Assembly: GCF_016901225.1 (NCBI RefSeq)
Contig: NZ_JAFEUL010000005.1
Span: 62,001-126,000 of the forward strand
DNA length: 64,000 bases
Origin: Actibacterium sp. 188UL27-1
GTDB lineage: Bacteria > Pseudomonadota > Alphaproteobacteria > Rhodobacterales > Rhodobacteraceae
Reading direction: 5' to 3'
In this document: piece after piece, positions 1 to 10,217 of the stretch
Position numbering within the stretch: position 1 is the stretch's first letter
Layout of the letters: every line of letters starts with the position of its first letter
The notes under the pieces: generated by a model
What the model was told of the DNA's origin: nothing
The model's input: only the letters and a program-made list of their open reading frames with translations
The model's database searches: none
Position numbers and translations under genes: made by a program

Positions 1-537
1 TTTCCAGAGGTGGACAGCCTGTCGGATGGCGGCATCTTCGCATTACGCCTGGATGAGGTTGTCCCGCCGGAACTTCAGCAACTTGCAGACGTCCGCCAGG
101 TCGCCATCGAAGCATGGCAACAGGACCGCCGCATCGCGCTGTTGCGGGAACAGGCCAACATCCTGGATGCGCAAATCGGTGTCGGCGCCGCCATCGACGG
201 CGGCGACGCGGCGGTCGAAACCGTAACGCAAGTCACACGCGATGCGCCGACGGCAGGTGTGCCCCCCTCCGTCACACAGGAAGCCTTCACACTCGAGGAA
301 GGCAAGACAGCCGTGGTCGAAGCTGGAGGCAGCGTCTATCTGGTACAGCTGACCAGTATCGAACCGCCTGATTTTGAAGATGAACGGATCCAATTGGTAC
401 GGGATTCCTTGCAGCAACAGGCCGGGATCTCCCTTGGGCAAGACATATTCACCATGTATTCCAATGCGTTGGTCGAACGCACCGGCCAGGACTTGAACGG
501 CCGCGTGCTCAACGCCGTCCACGCCGAACTCCCCTAG
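1..537 (+). CDS. Peptidyl-prolyl isomerase PpiD/SurA-like, C-terminal part (5' truncated)
   Basis: The reading frame is open from base 1 and ends with TAG at 535-537, so the window cuts off the N-terminus. The visible ~178 residues contain a PPIase-like stretch (LRLDEVVPPELQQLADVR followed by a long helical segment) and a C-terminal helix-rich tail, as in the periplasmic, membrane-anchored PpiD folding helpers of Rhodobacterales. The stop lies two bases before the trpE start. This ppiD-trpE order is familiar in the group and supports the assignment. The catalytic domain cannot be checked because most of it is outside the window. The family call is an inference from the tail and the neighbourhood. 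Confidence 0.7.
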   Translation, partial: FPEVDSLSDGGIFALRLDEVVPPELQQLADVRQVAIEAWQQDRRIALLREQANILDAQIGVGAAIDGGDAAVETVTQVTRDAPTAGVPPSVTQEAFTLEEGKTAVVEAGGSVYLVQLTSIEPPDFEDERIQLVRDSLQQQAGISLGQDIFTMYSNALVERTGQDLNGRVLNAVHAELP

Positions 538-539
538 AC

Positions 540-2057
540 ATGGCCACATTGGAACCCGCATTCGACAGCTTTGCCCACGGGTTTGAGGCGGGTCGAAATC
601 AGGTCGTCTTTGCCCGGATGGCCGCTGATCTGGATACGCCGGTCTCCTTGATGCTCAAGCTGGCCGGGGCGCGGACCGACAGTTTCATGCTTGAAAGTGT
701 TACGGGCGGCGAGGTGCGCGGGCGCTACTCCGTGGTTGGATTAAAGCCTGATCTGATCTGGCAATGCCACGGCCAGACGGCGCGCATCAATCGCGAGGCG
801 CGCTTCAATCCCGGTGCCTTTGTCGAACAGGAGGCCCCACCGCTGGATGCGTTGCGGGCACTTTTGACCGAAAGCCGGATCGCGCTGCCCGATGGCCTAC
901 CGCCCATCGCTGCGGGGCTGTTCGGGTATCTGGGCTATGACATGATCCGTCTGGTGGAGCATCTGCCCGACATCAATCCCGATCCGCTTGGCCTGCCGGA
1001 TGCAACGCTCATGCGTCCCTCTGTGGTGGCCGTGTTGGATGGCGTGAAGGGTGAGGTCACGGTGGTTTCCCCGGCCTTTACCGGTGCGGGGATTTCTGCC
1101 CGTGCGGCCTATGCCCAGGCGGCGGAGCGGGTGATGGATGCAGTACGCGATCTGGAACGCGGCCTGCCCCACGATACGCCCGACCTGACGGACGGGTCGG
1201 ATCTGGGCCTGCCTGTGTCGAACTTTACCAAGGACGGCTATAAGTCGGCTGTCGAAAAGGCACGCGATTACATCAAAGCAGGCGACATCTTCCAGGTCGT
1301 ACCGTCGCAGCGGTGGCGCCATGATTTCAAGCATCCACCCTTTGCGCTGTATCGATCCTTGCGGCGAACCAATCCATCGCCGTTCATGTTTTTTTTCAAC
1401 TTTGGCGGCTTTCAGGTGGTGGGTGCCAGCCCCGAGATCCTGGTGCGTCTGCGCGATGGGGAGGTCACAGTGCGCCCCATCGCAGGCACCCGGCACCGCG
1501 GTGCCACCCCTGCCGAGGATCGCGCGCTTGAGGCAGATCTGCTTGCCGATCCCAAAGAACGCGCAGAACATCTGATGCTGCTGGACCTGGGCCGTAACGA
1601 TGTGGGTCGCGTGGCCAGGATCGGGACGGTGCGCCCGACCGAAGAGTTCATCATCGAACGCTATAGTCATGTCATGCACATCGTCTCCAATGTGGTCGGA
1701 GAGATTGCAGAGGACCAAGATGCACTCTCGGCCCTGTTAGCCGGTCTGCCTGCGGGCACGGTCTCCGGTGCGCCCAAAGTGCGTGCCATGGAGATTATTG
1801 ACGAGCTGGAGCCCGAAAAGCGCGGTGTCTATGGCGGCGGGGTCGGCTATTTCTCGGCCGACGGCGACATGGACATGTGCATCGCGCTGCGAACGGCCGT
1901 TTTGAAAGACGAGGCGCTCTATATTCAGGCAGGCGGCGGCGTTGTCTATGACAGCGATCCCGAATTCGAATGGCAGGAAACGGTCAACAAGGCCCAGGCG
2001 ATCCGCACGGCAGCCGCCGCCGCGGCACAACAGGCGGATGAACGCAGAAACTGCTGA
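540..2057 (+). CDS. trpE: Anthranilate synthase component I
   Basis: The 505-residue product converts chorismate plus ammonia to anthranilate, the first committed step of tryptophan synthesis, together with the TrpG amidotransferase. Visible family motifs are the N-terminal domain (to about residue 200), the DLGRNDVGRVA motif, the YSHVMHIVSNV segment and the LPAGTVSGAPKVRAMEII block of the chorismate-binding domain. Length is normal. The ATG follows the ppiD stop by two bases, suggesting co-transcription. The partner trpG lies about 2.6 kb downstream, beyond an opposite-strand gene, so the two subunits of one enzyme are split into separate transcription units. Confidence 0.97.
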   Translation: MATLEPAFDSFAHGFEAGRNQVVFARMAADLDTPVSLMLKLAGARTDSFMLESVTGGEVRGRYSVVGLKPDLIWQCHGQTARINREARFNPGAFVEQEAPPLDALRALLTESRIALPDGLPPIAAGLFGYLGYDMIRLVEHLPDINPDPLGLPDATLMRPSVVAVLDGVKGEVTVVSPAFTGAGISARAAYAQAAERVMDAVRDLERGLPHDTPDLTDGSDLGLPVSNFTKDGYKSAVEKARDYIKAGDIFQVVPSQRWRHDFKHPPFALYRSLRRTNPSPFMFFFNFGGFQVVGASPEILVRLRDGEVTVRPIAGTRHRGATPAEDRALEADLLADPKERAEHLMLLDLGRNDVGRVARIGTVRPTEEFIIERYSHVMHIVSNVVGEIAEDQDALSALLAGLPAGTVSGAPKVRAMEIIDELEPEKRGVYGGGVGYFSADGDMDMCIALRTAVLKDEALYIQAGGGVVYDSDPEFEWQETVNKAQAIRTAAAAAAQQADERRNC

Positions 2058-2082
2058 ACTAAAGCGATCACGCCGTTCACCG

Positions 2083-2238
2083 TTACTGATCCCAGTCCGT
2101 CAACGCATCCAGCCAAAAACGTGGGTCCAGATCCCCCAAGGCATTTGGGTCGAACATATCCGTCCGAATGGACCGATCATGTTTACAGCTTTGCTGGCAG
2201 CGCGGCGAACGCTTGAACAGGTGACGGGAGCCGCACAC
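2083..2238 (-). CDS. Candidate small Cys-containing ORF (51 aa)
   Basis: The gap between trpE and the deacetylase-like gene holds a minus-strand frame with a GTG start at 2238 and a TAA at 2083-2085. The N-terminal half is basic and has three cysteines (CGSRHLFKRSPRCQQSC). The C-terminal half is acidic and aromatic (FDPNALGDLDPRFWLDAL). The composition looks protein-like and could bind a metal. There is no ATG, the ribosome site is weak, and a competing plus-strand frame covers the same bases. I do not recognise the family. Confidence 0.3.
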   Translation of the reverse strand: MCGSRHLFKRSPRCQQSCKHDRSIRTDMFDPNALGDLDPRFWLDALTDWDQ

Positions 2239-2264
2239 ACGCCCGTCACAAAAGACCTAACGCC

Positions 2265-4502
2265 CTAGGGCTGGGTCAGAACGGCCGATGCGGGGGCCAA
2301 GGCGAAATTTCGCGCGCGAAGGCCCGTCGCCCATTTCCGAACACCTTCTATAGTTCCCGCAACGTTCTGGCCGACCATGATCACCGAACCGTCGCGGGCC
2401 GCCTTAAAGGCCGCACGGTCTAGAACACGGGCAATGGCATCGGGCGTCTCTCCATTGCCATCCAGGTTGCGGTACACCAAGGCGGAAGACAGCTCGGCCC
2501 GGTCCGCTTCTTGCTTGGCAGAGTTGAGACCTTGATCATAAAGGACCAACCCGTGACCTTCCTCCTTTAGCAGGGCAACGGCCTGGGCGGCGCGGTCACG
2601 GTCCTGACCCAGACCGACATCCGGCACATCCATCACACCGATGATCCCAGGAATGCTGGACAATTGCGCAGACAGCGTGACCTCAACATCCTGGGCGGTG
2701 GCTCCGGTCGGCAGACCCTGTGCCAGCATCAGCACTTCAACACCTGCCTGTCTGTAGGTCGCAACAATTGCCGCCGCATCGGGGTCGGTTGGGTTGATGG
2801 CGACGGTCATCGGGAAAGGCAGATCCCCCAAAACCTGCGGATCGATACGGGGACCGGGGCCATTCACCAGGATGACGCTGACCAATGGCAACTGGTCGGG
2901 GTTGGTAAAGTCGTTCGCGTTACGCGCCAGCGCGGTATCGGCCTGGGGCGCATCATCCGCCTCATCCACATCCCCATCGGGCGTTTCGGCGGCATCTTGC
3001 TCCTCGTCATCGCCGATGCTTGGCAGGCGGCGAACGCCGGGCAAGGTGGAGTTTCCATCGGGCGCGATCACGGCGGGACGATTGGCCTGCGCACTTTGCC
3101 CGCCATCCGCCGGTGCGGGGCTGGTGATCTGCGGCAGTTGCGCGGGCCCCACGGTTGCGGGTGCGCTGCCACGCGCGGCTGGACCCGGCTGGGTTTCGGT
3201 GACGTCCACCTGAGCTGTCTGGATGTTCTCCTCGTCCGTGTCAGACGGCGCAGCATTCTGGGGCAAGCGCGGCTCGGCCACGTCAGGTGCCGGCGCTCGT
3301 CGCTCCGGCTGCGGGACGCTTGGCAATTGTACCGGAAGCTGGTCCTCGTTCGGATCCACGATCAGATCCAGACCCTCGACCCGATTTGCACCGTTCTGCG
3401 CGTCAACTGGCCCCGTACTGACCTCAACGGTGACAGGTTCACCGACGATGCGCCGCCGATCATCAACGCTGACGGGCGCCCCGGTATCAGGGTCAGACAT
3501 CACCATGATGTCAGGGGCAGTTGGACGCGCCGCAGCAGCAGGTGTGTCAGCGGCCACCGCCGCGCTGGCCTGACTGGACGGCGCAGGCGTGGTTGCGCCG
3601 GATGCGGTTGCCGGTACCAAAGTATCAGCTGTGGCTTGCGTCACAACCTCGGGCGGGTTGACTGGTGCTGGCGACGTCTCCACCATCTGGCTCGCAGCAG
3701 CTTGGTCTTGCGCACGGGGCGCAGGCCGCGACTGTTGTTCAACTGCGCGCGCCGTGACCTCTGCCTGGGGCGCGGCCGCTTCGGTCACCGCAGTCGCTTC
3801 GGCTGTCACAACGCTGCCACCGACCTGTTCTGCGGCCTGCCCGGCCACGGCTTGAGGGCTATCGGGCGGGACGGCCGCGGCCAGTTGCGGGATCTGGGCA
3901 GGCGTGGTTGGCACATCCGTGACCGGTTCGTTGCGCGCCACCGGGGCGGATCCCGCATCGGTCGTGGGCACTGTTTCCCGTGTCGGCGCCCGCGGTTCAA
4001 TGGGTTGGGCCACAAGTGGTGCGCCGCCGTCTGTGGCGGCATTCAGCGCAGGCCCCTGGGCCGTATCGGGTGTCGACAACTCACCAACGCCGGTCGAGGC
4101 GATCTGGGGCGCATCCGCCGGAGCCGTATCCGGCGCAGGCGCATCGGGGCGTTCCGCCGTCTCTGGCGGGGTCAAGGTCGCGGCAGCCGGGCTTTGGTCA
4201 GTCGTCGGGATCGCGGGGGCGCGTTCCGCACTGCCCCGGCGAAACTCGGATCCCGCCGGGATCGAAAGCTCTGAGGCGACTGTGCCATCACTTTCGCTCG
4301 TTTCCGGGGCAGGCACATCACGCGCCGTCGCCGACATGTCTGGGGCGCGATCCACGGCCGGTGCGCGCAATACCGGTGCAGCCGCACGCCGGTTCTCTGA
4401 CGCGACGACCTGTGGCATCGGCGACAAAAGCGACAGCGTGACCACAACAACAAGGGAGACAACGCTCCCCCAGAAAAACCCTGACAGGACACCTCGGCCC
4501 AT
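2265..4502 (-). CDS. Divergent polysaccharide deacetylase-family protein, membrane anchored
   Basis: Start ATG 4502 is chosen over an in-frame upstream start because AAGGA sits just before it and residues 7-27 then form an N-terminal membrane anchor (FFWGSVVSLVVVVTLSLL). About 500 residues of Pro/Ala/Thr-rich, acidic low-complexity linker follow. The last ~205 residues resemble the YibQ/divergent deacetylase domain (PLVSVILVNGPG, then MTVAINPTDPDAAAI). The Asn-His-Met-Gly-Ser motif expected in the family reads like VMDVPD here, so catalysis is doubtful. The product is probably a periplasmic envelope protein. It lies between trpE and trpG on the opposite strand. Total 745 aa. Confidence 0.82.
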   Translation of the reverse strand: MGRGVLSGFFWGSVVSLVVVVTLSLLSPMPQVVASENRRAAAPVLRAPAVDRAPDMSATARDVPAPETSESDGTVASELSIPAGSEFRRGSAERAPAIPTTDQSPAAATLTPPETAERPDAPAPDTAPADAPQIASTGVGELSTPDTAQGPALNAATDGGAPLVAQPIEPRAPTRETVPTTDAGSAPVARNEPVTDVPTTPAQIPQLAAAVPPDSPQAVAGQAAEQVGGSVVTAEATAVTEAAAPQAEVTARAVEQQSRPAPRAQDQAAASQMVETSPAPVNPPEVVTQATADTLVPATASGATTPAPSSQASAAVAADTPAAAARPTAPDIMVMSDPDTGAPVSVDDRRRIVGEPVTVEVSTGPVDAQNGANRVEGLDLIVDPNEDQLPVQLPSVPQPERRAPAPDVAEPRLPQNAAPSDTDEENIQTAQVDVTETQPGPAARGSAPATVGPAQLPQITSPAPADGGQSAQANRPAVIAPDGNSTLPGVRRLPSIGDDEEQDAAETPDGDVDEADDAPQADTALARNANDFTNPDQLPLVSVILVNGPGPRIDPQVLGDLPFPMTVAINPTDPDAAAIVATYRQAGVEVLMLAQGLPTGATAQDVEVTLSAQLSSIPGIIGVMDVPDVGLGQDRDRAAQAVALLKEEGHGLVLYDQGLNSAKQEADRAELSSALVYRNLDGNGETPDAIARVLDRAAFKAARDGSVIMVGQNVAGTIEGVRKWATGLRARNFALAPASAVLTQP

Positions 4503-4639
4503 GGCGTAGTTCCTTTTTCTTCGACTGCTCGTTCGCATTCTTGCGGACGCGCGACCGGACCTTGACCCTGCCTGCGACCTTGGCCCATCTATAGCCCGAC
4601 AATTCACTGGGTTCACCCCATTTTGCGAAAGTGCCAAAA

Positions 4640-5221
4640 ATGCTGTTGCTCATCGATAATTATGACAGCTTTACCTACAACCTCGTCCACTATCTGGGAG
4701 AGCTGGGTGCGGATGTGCAGGTCTGGCGCAATGATGCGTTGGATGTGCAACAGGCAATGGCGCTGAAACCTGCGGGGATCCTGCTATCGCCCGGACCCTG
4801 CGATCCCGATCAGGCTGGTATCTGCATGGCCCTGACCGAAGCTGCCGCCGAAACCCGGATCCCACTGATGGGCGTGTGTCTGGGCCACCAGGCCATCGGG
4901 CAGGTTTTTGGCGGCAAGGTCGTGCGCGCCAACGAGATCGTGCATGGCAAGCTCGGGGTGATGCACCATGCGGGCACCGGCGTGTTCGCGGGTCTGCCAA
5001 GCCCATTCAACGCGACCCGCTATCACTCCTTGACCGTCGAACGGGACAGTCTGCCCGACTGCCTGGAAATCAGCGCCTGGTTGGAAGACGGTATCATCAT
5101 GGGCTTGCGGCATCGCGAATTGCCGATCGAGGGCGTGCAATTCCACCCTGAAAGCATCGCCTCCGAACACGGTCACAAGATGCTGCAGAACTTCCTTGAT
5201 ACGTTGCCCGTTCCGGCATGA
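4640..5221 (+). CDS. trpG: Anthranilate synthase component II (glutamine amidotransferase)
   Basis: A class I glutamine amidotransferase that supplies ammonia to TrpE. The catalytic triad is visible: Cys80 in [10 protein letters not shown], and His and Glu in [14 protein letters not shown]. The N-terminus [20 protein letters not shown] is typical. A GTG at 4631 would add three residues, but the ATG at 4640 gives the usual family start; neither has a strong ribosome site. The stop overlaps the trpD start by four bases (ATGA), so TrpG and TrpD are translationally coupled. Its promoter must lie in the 140-base divergent gap shared with the deacetylase-like gene. Confidence 0.95.
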   Translation: MLLLIDNYDSFTYNLVHYLGELGADVQVWRNDALDVQQAMALKPAGILLSPGPCDPDQAGICMALTEAAAETRIPLMGVCLGHQAIGQVFGGKVVRANEIVHGKLGVMHHAGTGVFAGLPSPFNATRYHSLTVERDSLPDCLEISAWLEDGIIMGLRHRELPIEGVQFHPESIASEHGHKMLQNFLDTLPVPA

Positions 5222-6234
5222 GCGATCAATTGAAACCATTGATCGGGATGGCAGCGGATCGTCCCCTGACAGGCGCCGAGGCGGAAGCTGCGTTCAACGT
5301 CCTGTTTGACGGCAATGCGACGCCCAGCCAGATCGGCGGTTTGCTGATGGCATTGCGCACGCGGGGCGAGACGGTGGATGAAATCGCCGCCGCGGCCCGG
5401 GTCATGCGGGCGAAATGCCGCGCGGTTCAGGCCCCGGATGACGCGATGGACATCGTGGGAACCGGGGGGGACGGCAAGGGCACGCTCAATATCTCGACCG
5501 CGACCGCCTTTGTGGTGGCGGGTGCCGGTGTGACGGTGGCCAAGCATGGCAACCGCAATCTAAGCTCCAAATCGGGGGCTGCAGATGCGTTGGGACAGCT
5601 TGGTATCAATGTGATGGTCGGAGTGGATGTTGTCGAACGCGCTTTGGCAGAGGTGGGTATCGCCTTCATGATGGCGCCCATGCATCACCCGGCCATCGCC
5701 CATGTCATGCCCAGCCGGACAGAGCTTGGCACGCGCACCATCTTTAACATCCTGGGCCCGCTGACAAACCCGGCCGGGGCGAAACGGCAGTTGACCGGTG
5801 CCTTCAGCCGGGATCTGATCCGACCCATGGCCGACACGCTGGCGCAACTTGGCGCGACCCGCGCCTGGCTCGTCCATGGCAGTGACGGTACGGATGAGCT
5901 GTCAATTGCGGGTGTGTCCTACGTCGCCGCACTCGATGCCGGGAGGGTTACAGAGATGGAAGTCCATCCTGAGCAGGCCGGTTTGCGCGTCCACCCGTTC
6001 GAGGCCATCCTGGGCGGAGATCCCGCGACCAATGCCGTAGCCTTCAACGACCTTCTGGACGGTGCGACGGGGGCTTACCGCGATGCCGTGCTCCTGAACG
6101 CGGCGGCGGCCCTTGTGATCGCGGACAAGGCCAATGACCTGCGCGACGGCGTGGCCATGGCCGCCGAAAGCATCGATAGCGGTGCGGCCCGGGCCAAAGT
6201 GCGGGGCCTGGCCTCCGTCACGCAGGCGGCCTGA
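5218..6234 (+). CDS. trpD: Anthranilate phosphoribosyltransferase
   Basis: Transfers phosphoribose from PRPP to anthranilate, the second step of tryptophan synthesis. The 338-residue protein shows the [18 protein letters not shown]-binding motif, [18 protein letters not shown], and the [32 protein letters not shown] region split over two conserved blocks. Length is normal. The start overlaps the trpG stop by four bases and the stop overlaps the next gene (ung) by one base, so it sits in a tightly packed operon. Confidence 0.96.
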   Translation: MSDQLKPLIGMAADRPLTGAEAEAAFNVLFDGNATPSQIGGLLMALRTRGETVDEIAAAARVMRAKCRAVQAPDDAMDIVGTGGDGKGTLNISTATAFVVAGAGVTVAKHGNRNLSSKSGAADALGQLGINVMVGVDVVERALAEVGIAFMMAPMHHPAIAHVMPSRTELGTRTIFNILGPLTNPAGAKRQLTGAFSRDLIRPMADTLAQLGATRAWLVHGSDGTDELSIAGVSYVAALDAGRVTEMEVHPEQAGLRVHPFEAILGGDPATNAVAFNDLLDGATGAYRDAVLLNAAAALVIADKANDLRDGVAMAAESIDSGAARAKVRGLASVTQAA

Positions 6235-6890
6235 TGGCGCTGGATGTGTCACGGCTTGGGGCATGGCGTGATCTGTCCTTCTTTTCCCACGGCCTGCCCC
6301 TGGTCGAGGCTGCCTTGGACAATGAGGATCGCGCGATCTTTCCGCCGTCCGATCAGATCTTTGCCGCGTTTGAGCTGTGCCCCCCCGAGGCGGTCCGTGT
6401 TCTGGTCCTGGGCCAGGATCCCTATCCGACCCGGGGTCATGCCCATGGGCTGGCCTTCTCTGCCGAACCGCATGTGACACCCCTGCCCCGATCCCTTGCC
6501 AATATCTACGCCGAGATGACGGACGATCTTGGGGGACGGCCCGCCAATGGCGATCTGCGGTTCTGGGCAAGGCAGGGTGTCTTGCTGCTCAACACCGCAC
6601 TCACAGTGCCCGAAGGTGATGCCGGGGGGCATATGAAGATCGGCTGGCAGGATCTCACCCATCAAGTGCTGGACCATCTGGACCAGGCCCCCCTCGCAGC
6701 TTTGTTATGGGGCAAGCCCGCCCAAAAGCTGGGCGCGGCGCTGCGGCATCCCGATCACCTCAAAATCGAAACGGCCCATCCCTCCCCCCTGTCTGCGCGG
6801 CGGGGTTTCTTTGGATCACACCCCTTTTCGGCGGTGAATAGATGGTTGGAAAGCCGGGGGTCTTCGCCCATAAATTGGATCAAGGAGTGA
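6234..6890 (+). CDS. ung: Uracil-DNA glycosylase
   Basis: Family 1 uracil-DNA glycosylase (218 aa), which removes uracil from DNA in base excision repair. Motif [18 protein letters not shown] carries the catalytic Asp, and motif [19 protein letters not shown] carries the catalytic His and the DNA-intercalating loop. Its ATG overlaps the trpD stop by one base and its stop lies two bases before the trpC start, so it is read as part of the trp operon although it has no role in tryptophan synthesis. No base-composition break is visible. Confidence 0.95.
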   Translation: MALDVSRLGAWRDLSFFSHGLPLVEAALDNEDRAIFPPSDQIFAAFELCPPEAVRVLVLGQDPYPTRGHAHGLAFSAEPHVTPLPRSLANIYAEMTDDLGGRPANGDLRFWARQGVLLLNTALTVPEGDAGGHMKIGWQDLTHQVLDHLDQAPLAALLWGKPAQKLGAALRHPDHLKIETAHPSPLSARRGFFGSHPFSAVNRWLESRGSSPINWIKE

Positions 6891-6892
6891 CC

Positions 6893-7708
6893 ATGTCCGA
6901 TACGATCCTCGACAAGATCAAGGCCTATAAGCTGGAGGAGATCGCCGCACGGCAGGCGGAGCGTTCGCTGGCCGATGTCGAAGCAAATGCCCGTGCCGCG
7001 CCGGCTCCGCGCCCGTTCGCGACCGCCCTGGTCGAGAGCAGTCGCGATGGATATGGCCTGATTGCCGAGATCAAGAAGGCGAGCCCCTCCAAAGGGGTCA
7101 TTCGGGCCAATTTCGATCCGCCTGCCCTGGCGCAGGCCTATGCCGATGGCGGTGCGACCTGCCTGAGCGTTCTGACCGATGGCCCCTCGTTTCAAGGCGA
7201 TGACGCCTATCTGACCGCCGTGCGTGAAGCATGCGACCTGCCGATCCTGCGCAAGGATTTCATGTATGATCCCTATCAGGTGGCCGAAGCCCGTGCCCTG
7301 GGCGCGGATTGCATACTGATCATCATGGCCAGTGTCACCGATGGCCAGGCCGCTGAACTGGAAGCCGCCGCAACCGAATGGGAAATGGATGTTCTGATCG
7401 AGGTTCATGACAGCGCCGAACTGGAGCGGGCCGGTCGGCTCAACTCCGCACTCGTCGGGATCAACAACCGCGATCTGCATACATTTGAAACCTCCATCGA
7501 GGTGACGAAAAAGCTGGCCCGGGAAGTGCCCGAAGATCGCATCATCGTCTCTGAATCCGGTCTGTCCACGCCTGAGGACCTGTCGCAGCTGGCCATGTAT
7601 GGCGCACGCTGCTTTCTGATTGGTGAGACATTGATGCGGCAGGAGGATGTGGCCCAAGCCACCCGTGATCTGTTGGCCAACCCGCTGACCGCCTCAGGGG
7701 GCATGTGA
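6893..7708 (+). CDS. trpC: Indole-3-glycerol phosphate synthase
   Basis: Cyclises CdRP to indole-3-glycerol phosphate in tryptophan synthesis. The start ATG at 6893 is preceded by AAGGAG and gives the typical [17 protein letters not shown] start. A TIM barrel follows with [15 protein letters not shown] (catalytic Lys and phosphate contact), [14 protein letters not shown] and [13 protein letters not shown]. Length 271 aa is normal. The stop overlaps the moaC start (TGATG), linking the trp genes to the molybdenum cofactor genes. Confidence 0.96.
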   Translation: MSDTILDKIKAYKLEEIAARQAERSLADVEANARAAPAPRPFATALVESSRDGYGLIAEIKKASPSKGVIRANFDPPALAQAYADGGATCLSVLTDGPSFQGDDAYLTAVREACDLPILRKDFMYDPYQVAEARALGADCILIIMASVTDGQAAELEAAATEWEMDVLIEVHDSAELERAGRLNSALVGINNRDLHTFETSIEVTKKLAREVPEDRIIVSESGLSTPEDLSQLAMYGARCFLIGETLMRQEDVAQATRDLLANPLTASGGM

Positions 7709-8184
7709 TGGCGCTCACCCATTTCGATGCCCGGGGGCAGGCGCGTATGGTCGATGTGTCCAACAAGGCGGTCACAAATCGGATCGCCACAGCGGCGGGA
7801 TATGTCAGAATGGCCCCCGATACGCTGGCCCTTGCCGAAAGCGGGACGGCGAAAAAGGGGGATGTGCTGGGTGTCGCCCGATTGGCCGGGATCATGGGCA
7901 CTAAACGCACGGCCGATCTGATCCCGCTATGTCATCCGCTGCCAATCACCAAGGTGGCCGTGGATCTGGACGTGGACCGGGACCTGCCCGGCATTCGCAT
8001 CACCGCCACAGTCAAAACCACGGGCCAGACCGGGGTCGAGATGGAGGCACTTACCGCTGTCAATGTGGCCGCGTTGACCGTCTATGACATGCTCAAGGCC
8101 GTGGACAAGGCAATGGAGATCGGCGGTATCCACGTGACCCTGAAGGATGGCGGAAAATCGGGTCGCTATGAGGCCACGTCTTGA
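7708..8184 (+). CDS. moaC: Cyclic pyranopterin monophosphate synthase
   Basis: Works with MoaA to make cyclic pyranopterin monophosphate, the first intermediate of the molybdenum cofactor. The 158-residue protein has the [14 protein letters not shown] and [21 protein letters not shown] motifs including the conserved His and Glu. ATG 7708 overlaps the trpC stop; a GTG three bases earlier is less likely. Its last bases overlap the TTG start of moeA. Confidence 0.96.
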   Translation: MALTHFDARGQARMVDVSNKAVTNRIATAAGYVRMAPDTLALAESGTAKKGDVLGVARLAGIMGTKRTADLIPLCHPLPITKVAVDLDVDRDLPGIRITATVKTTGQTGVEMEALTAVNVAALTVYDMLKAVDKAMEIGGIHVTLKDGGKSGRYEATS

Positions 8185-9359
8185 GCCTGATCTCGGTCGA
8201 TGACGCGCTGCACCATGTCTTTGACCTGCTATCGCCCGTCGGCACCGAAACAGTGCCGCTGTCGCAGGCTGCCGGTCGCGTGCTTGCAGAACCGGTCATT
8301 GCCGGGCGCGACCAGCCCCCATTTCCCAGCTCTGCAATGGACGGCTATGCCGTGCGCACCGATGATGCACAACCCGGAGCCACCCTGACCGTCATCGGCG
8401 AAGCCGCCGCCGGCGCGCGGTTCCATGCACCCGTTGCTCCAAACCAGGCCGTCCGCATCTTTACCGGGGCGCCGGTGCCCGAAGGTGCCACCCGGATCGT
8501 CATTCAGGAAGACGTGGTCCGAAACGGCGACACAATCACGCTGAACCCCGATCTGGATAACGCGGCCTACATCCGGCCCCAAGGCACTGATTTTCCCAAC
8601 GGGCTGACCCTGCCAGAGGGACGCAGGCTCGGCCCCAATGACCTGGCCCTGGCCGCCGCCATGAACTGCCCACACGTCACAGTGCGCCGCCGTCCCGTTG
8701 TGGCGCTTTTGGCGACCGGCGACGAGCTTGCCATGCCGGGCGATGATCCGGGCCCCGATCAGATCATCGCCTCCAACATCTTTGCGTTGAAGGCAATATT
8801 GCAGGCTGAAGGCGCCGCTGTGCGCTTGCTGCCAATTGCGCGCGACCGGACGGACAGCCTACGCGCCGGTTTCGAACGGGCACGGGGCACGGATCTGCTG
8901 GTGACGACCGGGGGCGCATCGGTCGGCGATCATGACCTTGTCGGGCAGGTAGCGGCTGAGTTGGGGATGGCGCGGGCATTTTACCGGGTGGCCATGCGCC
9001 CGGGCAAACCATTGATGGCGGGCCGGGTTCTGGGCCGGCCCATGGTTGGCCTGCCGGGCAATCCCGTCTCCGCCATCGTCTGCGGTCACATCTTCCTGCG
9101 CCCTGTCATACGCGTTCTGCTCGGGCTGGCAGCGGCCCCCCTGACCCGTCAACGCGCGACACTGGCCGCCCCACTGCCGCAAAACGGCCCGCGCGAGCAT
9201 TACATGCGCGCATATCTCACGGATGGTCAGGTACGGGCCCATGACCGCCAAGACAGCTCACTCCTTTCCGTCCTGGGGCTGTCCAATGCCCTGCTGGTAC
9301 GCGCACCTCACGCGCCCGCATGTGACGTCGGCACCACCGTCCCGGTCATCCCCCTTTGA
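8181..9359 (+). CDS. moeA: Molybdopterin molybdenumtransferase
   Basis: Inserts molybdate into adenylated molybdopterin. The 392-residue protein shows [15 protein letters not shown] near the N-terminus, the ALLATGDEL segment, [11 protein letters not shown] in the MPT-binding domain and [19 protein letters not shown]. The start is a TTG at 8181 that overlaps the moaC stop by four bases (TTGA), so translation is probably coupled. It is the last gene before lexA, which has its own regulated promoter. Confidence 0.95.
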   Translation: MSLISVDDALHHVFDLLSPVGTETVPLSQAAGRVLAEPVIAGRDQPPFPSSAMDGYAVRTDDAQPGATLTVIGEAAAGARFHAPVAPNQAVRIFTGAPVPEGATRIVIQEDVVRNGDTITLNPDLDNAAYIRPQGTDFPNGLTLPEGRRLGPNDLALAAAMNCPHVTVRRRPVVALLATGDELAMPGDDPGPDQIIASNIFALKAILQAEGAAVRLLPIARDRTDSLRAGFERARGTDLLVTTGGASVGDHDLVGQVAAELGMARAFYRVAMRPGKPLMAGRVLGRPMVGLPGNPVSAIVCGHIFLRPVIRVLLGLAAAPLTRQRATLAAPLPQNGPREHYMRAYLTDGQVRAHDRQDSSLLSVLGLSNALLVRAPHAPACDVGTTVPVIPL

Positions 9360-9386
9360 GATATCCGGCCAAGAGTTAAGAGTTTC

Positions 9387-9415
9387 TTGACACAAAACGT
9401 GAACACTGGCAGAAC
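9387..9415 (+). promoter_or_regulatory. lexA promoter with perfect SOS box
   Basis: TTGACA at 9387-9392 is followed after 17 bases by CAGAAC at 9410-9415, a weak -10. A perfect alphaproteobacterial LexA operator, GAAC-N7-GAAC, occupies 9401-9415 (GAACACTGGCAGAAC). The operator overlaps the spacer and -10, as expected for LexA autorepression. The lexA start codon lies 32 bases downstream. Confidence 0.85.
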
Positions 9416-9446
9416 AGGGGTGAACAGACACCCTTGGAGATGCCAA

Positions 9447-10133
9447 ATGCTGACGAAGAAACAGCTGGATTTACTCGATTTTATCAATGCGCGCTTGAAA
9501 AAGGACGGTGTTCCCCCATCGTTCGACGAAATGAAGGATGCGCTGGATCTACGGTCTAAATCCGGGGTGCACCGGCTGATCACGGCGCTTGAGGAGCGGG
9601 GTTTTATCCGGCGCCTGGCCCATAAGGCGCGCGCCATCGAAATCGTGAAGTTGCCTGACTCCATGGGAGGATCACCCGCAGGGTTCACACCCCGTGTCAT
9701 TGACGGGGACCGCGACAGCAAACCAAACGGCAGCCTGCCCATCAATGTCGATGCCGTGGAACTGGATGTCATGGGTCGCATTGCGGCCGGTGTTCCGATA
9801 GCCGCGATATCCGAAGTGTCCCACACCGTCGCCGTGCCCGGTCAGATGGTCGGCAAAGGACGCCACTACGCGCTGGAGGTCAAAGGGGACTCAATGATCA
9901 ATTCCGGCATCAATAACGGGGACGTGGTGGTGATCCGTGAACAGGACACCGCCGATAACGGGGATATTGTGGTGGCCCTCGTCGAAGGACATGAAGCAAC
10001 GCTCAAGAAATTCGGCCGCCGGGGCAACATGATCGCATTGGAAGCCGCAAACCCAGCTTACGAAACACGGCTGCTGCCTGCCGATCAGGTCAAGGTACAA
10101 GGCCGCCTGGTCGGATTGATCCGCAGCTACTAG
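9447..10133 (+). CDS. lexA: LexA SOS repressor / autoprotease
   Basis: Start ATG 9447 has GGAG seven bases upstream; longer in-frame starts would run through the SOS box. The 228-residue protein has an N-terminal winged helix ([19 protein letters not shown] onward), the Ala-Gly self-cleavage site in GRIAAGVP, the catalytic Ser in [14 protein letters not shown] and the catalytic Lys in [11 protein letters not shown]. It represses DNA-damage genes until RecA-stimulated cleavage. At least one other target is suggested in this window (60054-60068). Confidence 0.97.
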   Translation: MLTKKQLDLLDFINARLKKDGVPPSFDEMKDALDLRSKSGVHRLITALEERGFIRRLAHKARAIEIVKLPDSMGGSPAGFTPRVIDGDRDSKPNGSLPINVDAVELDVMGRIAAGVPIAAISEVSHTVAVPGQMVGKGRHYALEVKGDSMINSGINNGDVVVIREQDTADNGDIVVALVEGHEATLKKFGRRGNMIALEAANPAYETRLLPADQVKVQGRLVGLIRSY

Positions 10134-10217
10134 GGGCTGGATCAACCCGTTTTCTCCGCGGGGATGGACATTCCAGACTGATGTCGCAGCATGGTCGCCA
10201 TTTTGACAATCCACATG

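Noticed and set aside
1942-2268. 108-codon plus-strand ORF running from trpE into the gap
   Set aside because: Half lies inside trpE in another frame; no ribosome site and no protein-like features in the remainder.
2664-4274. 536-codon plus-strand ORF opposite the deacetylase-like gene
   Set aside because: Arg/Gly/Cys-rich, no motif or ribosome site; it is the antisense shadow of a GC-rich, Pro/Ala-rich gene.
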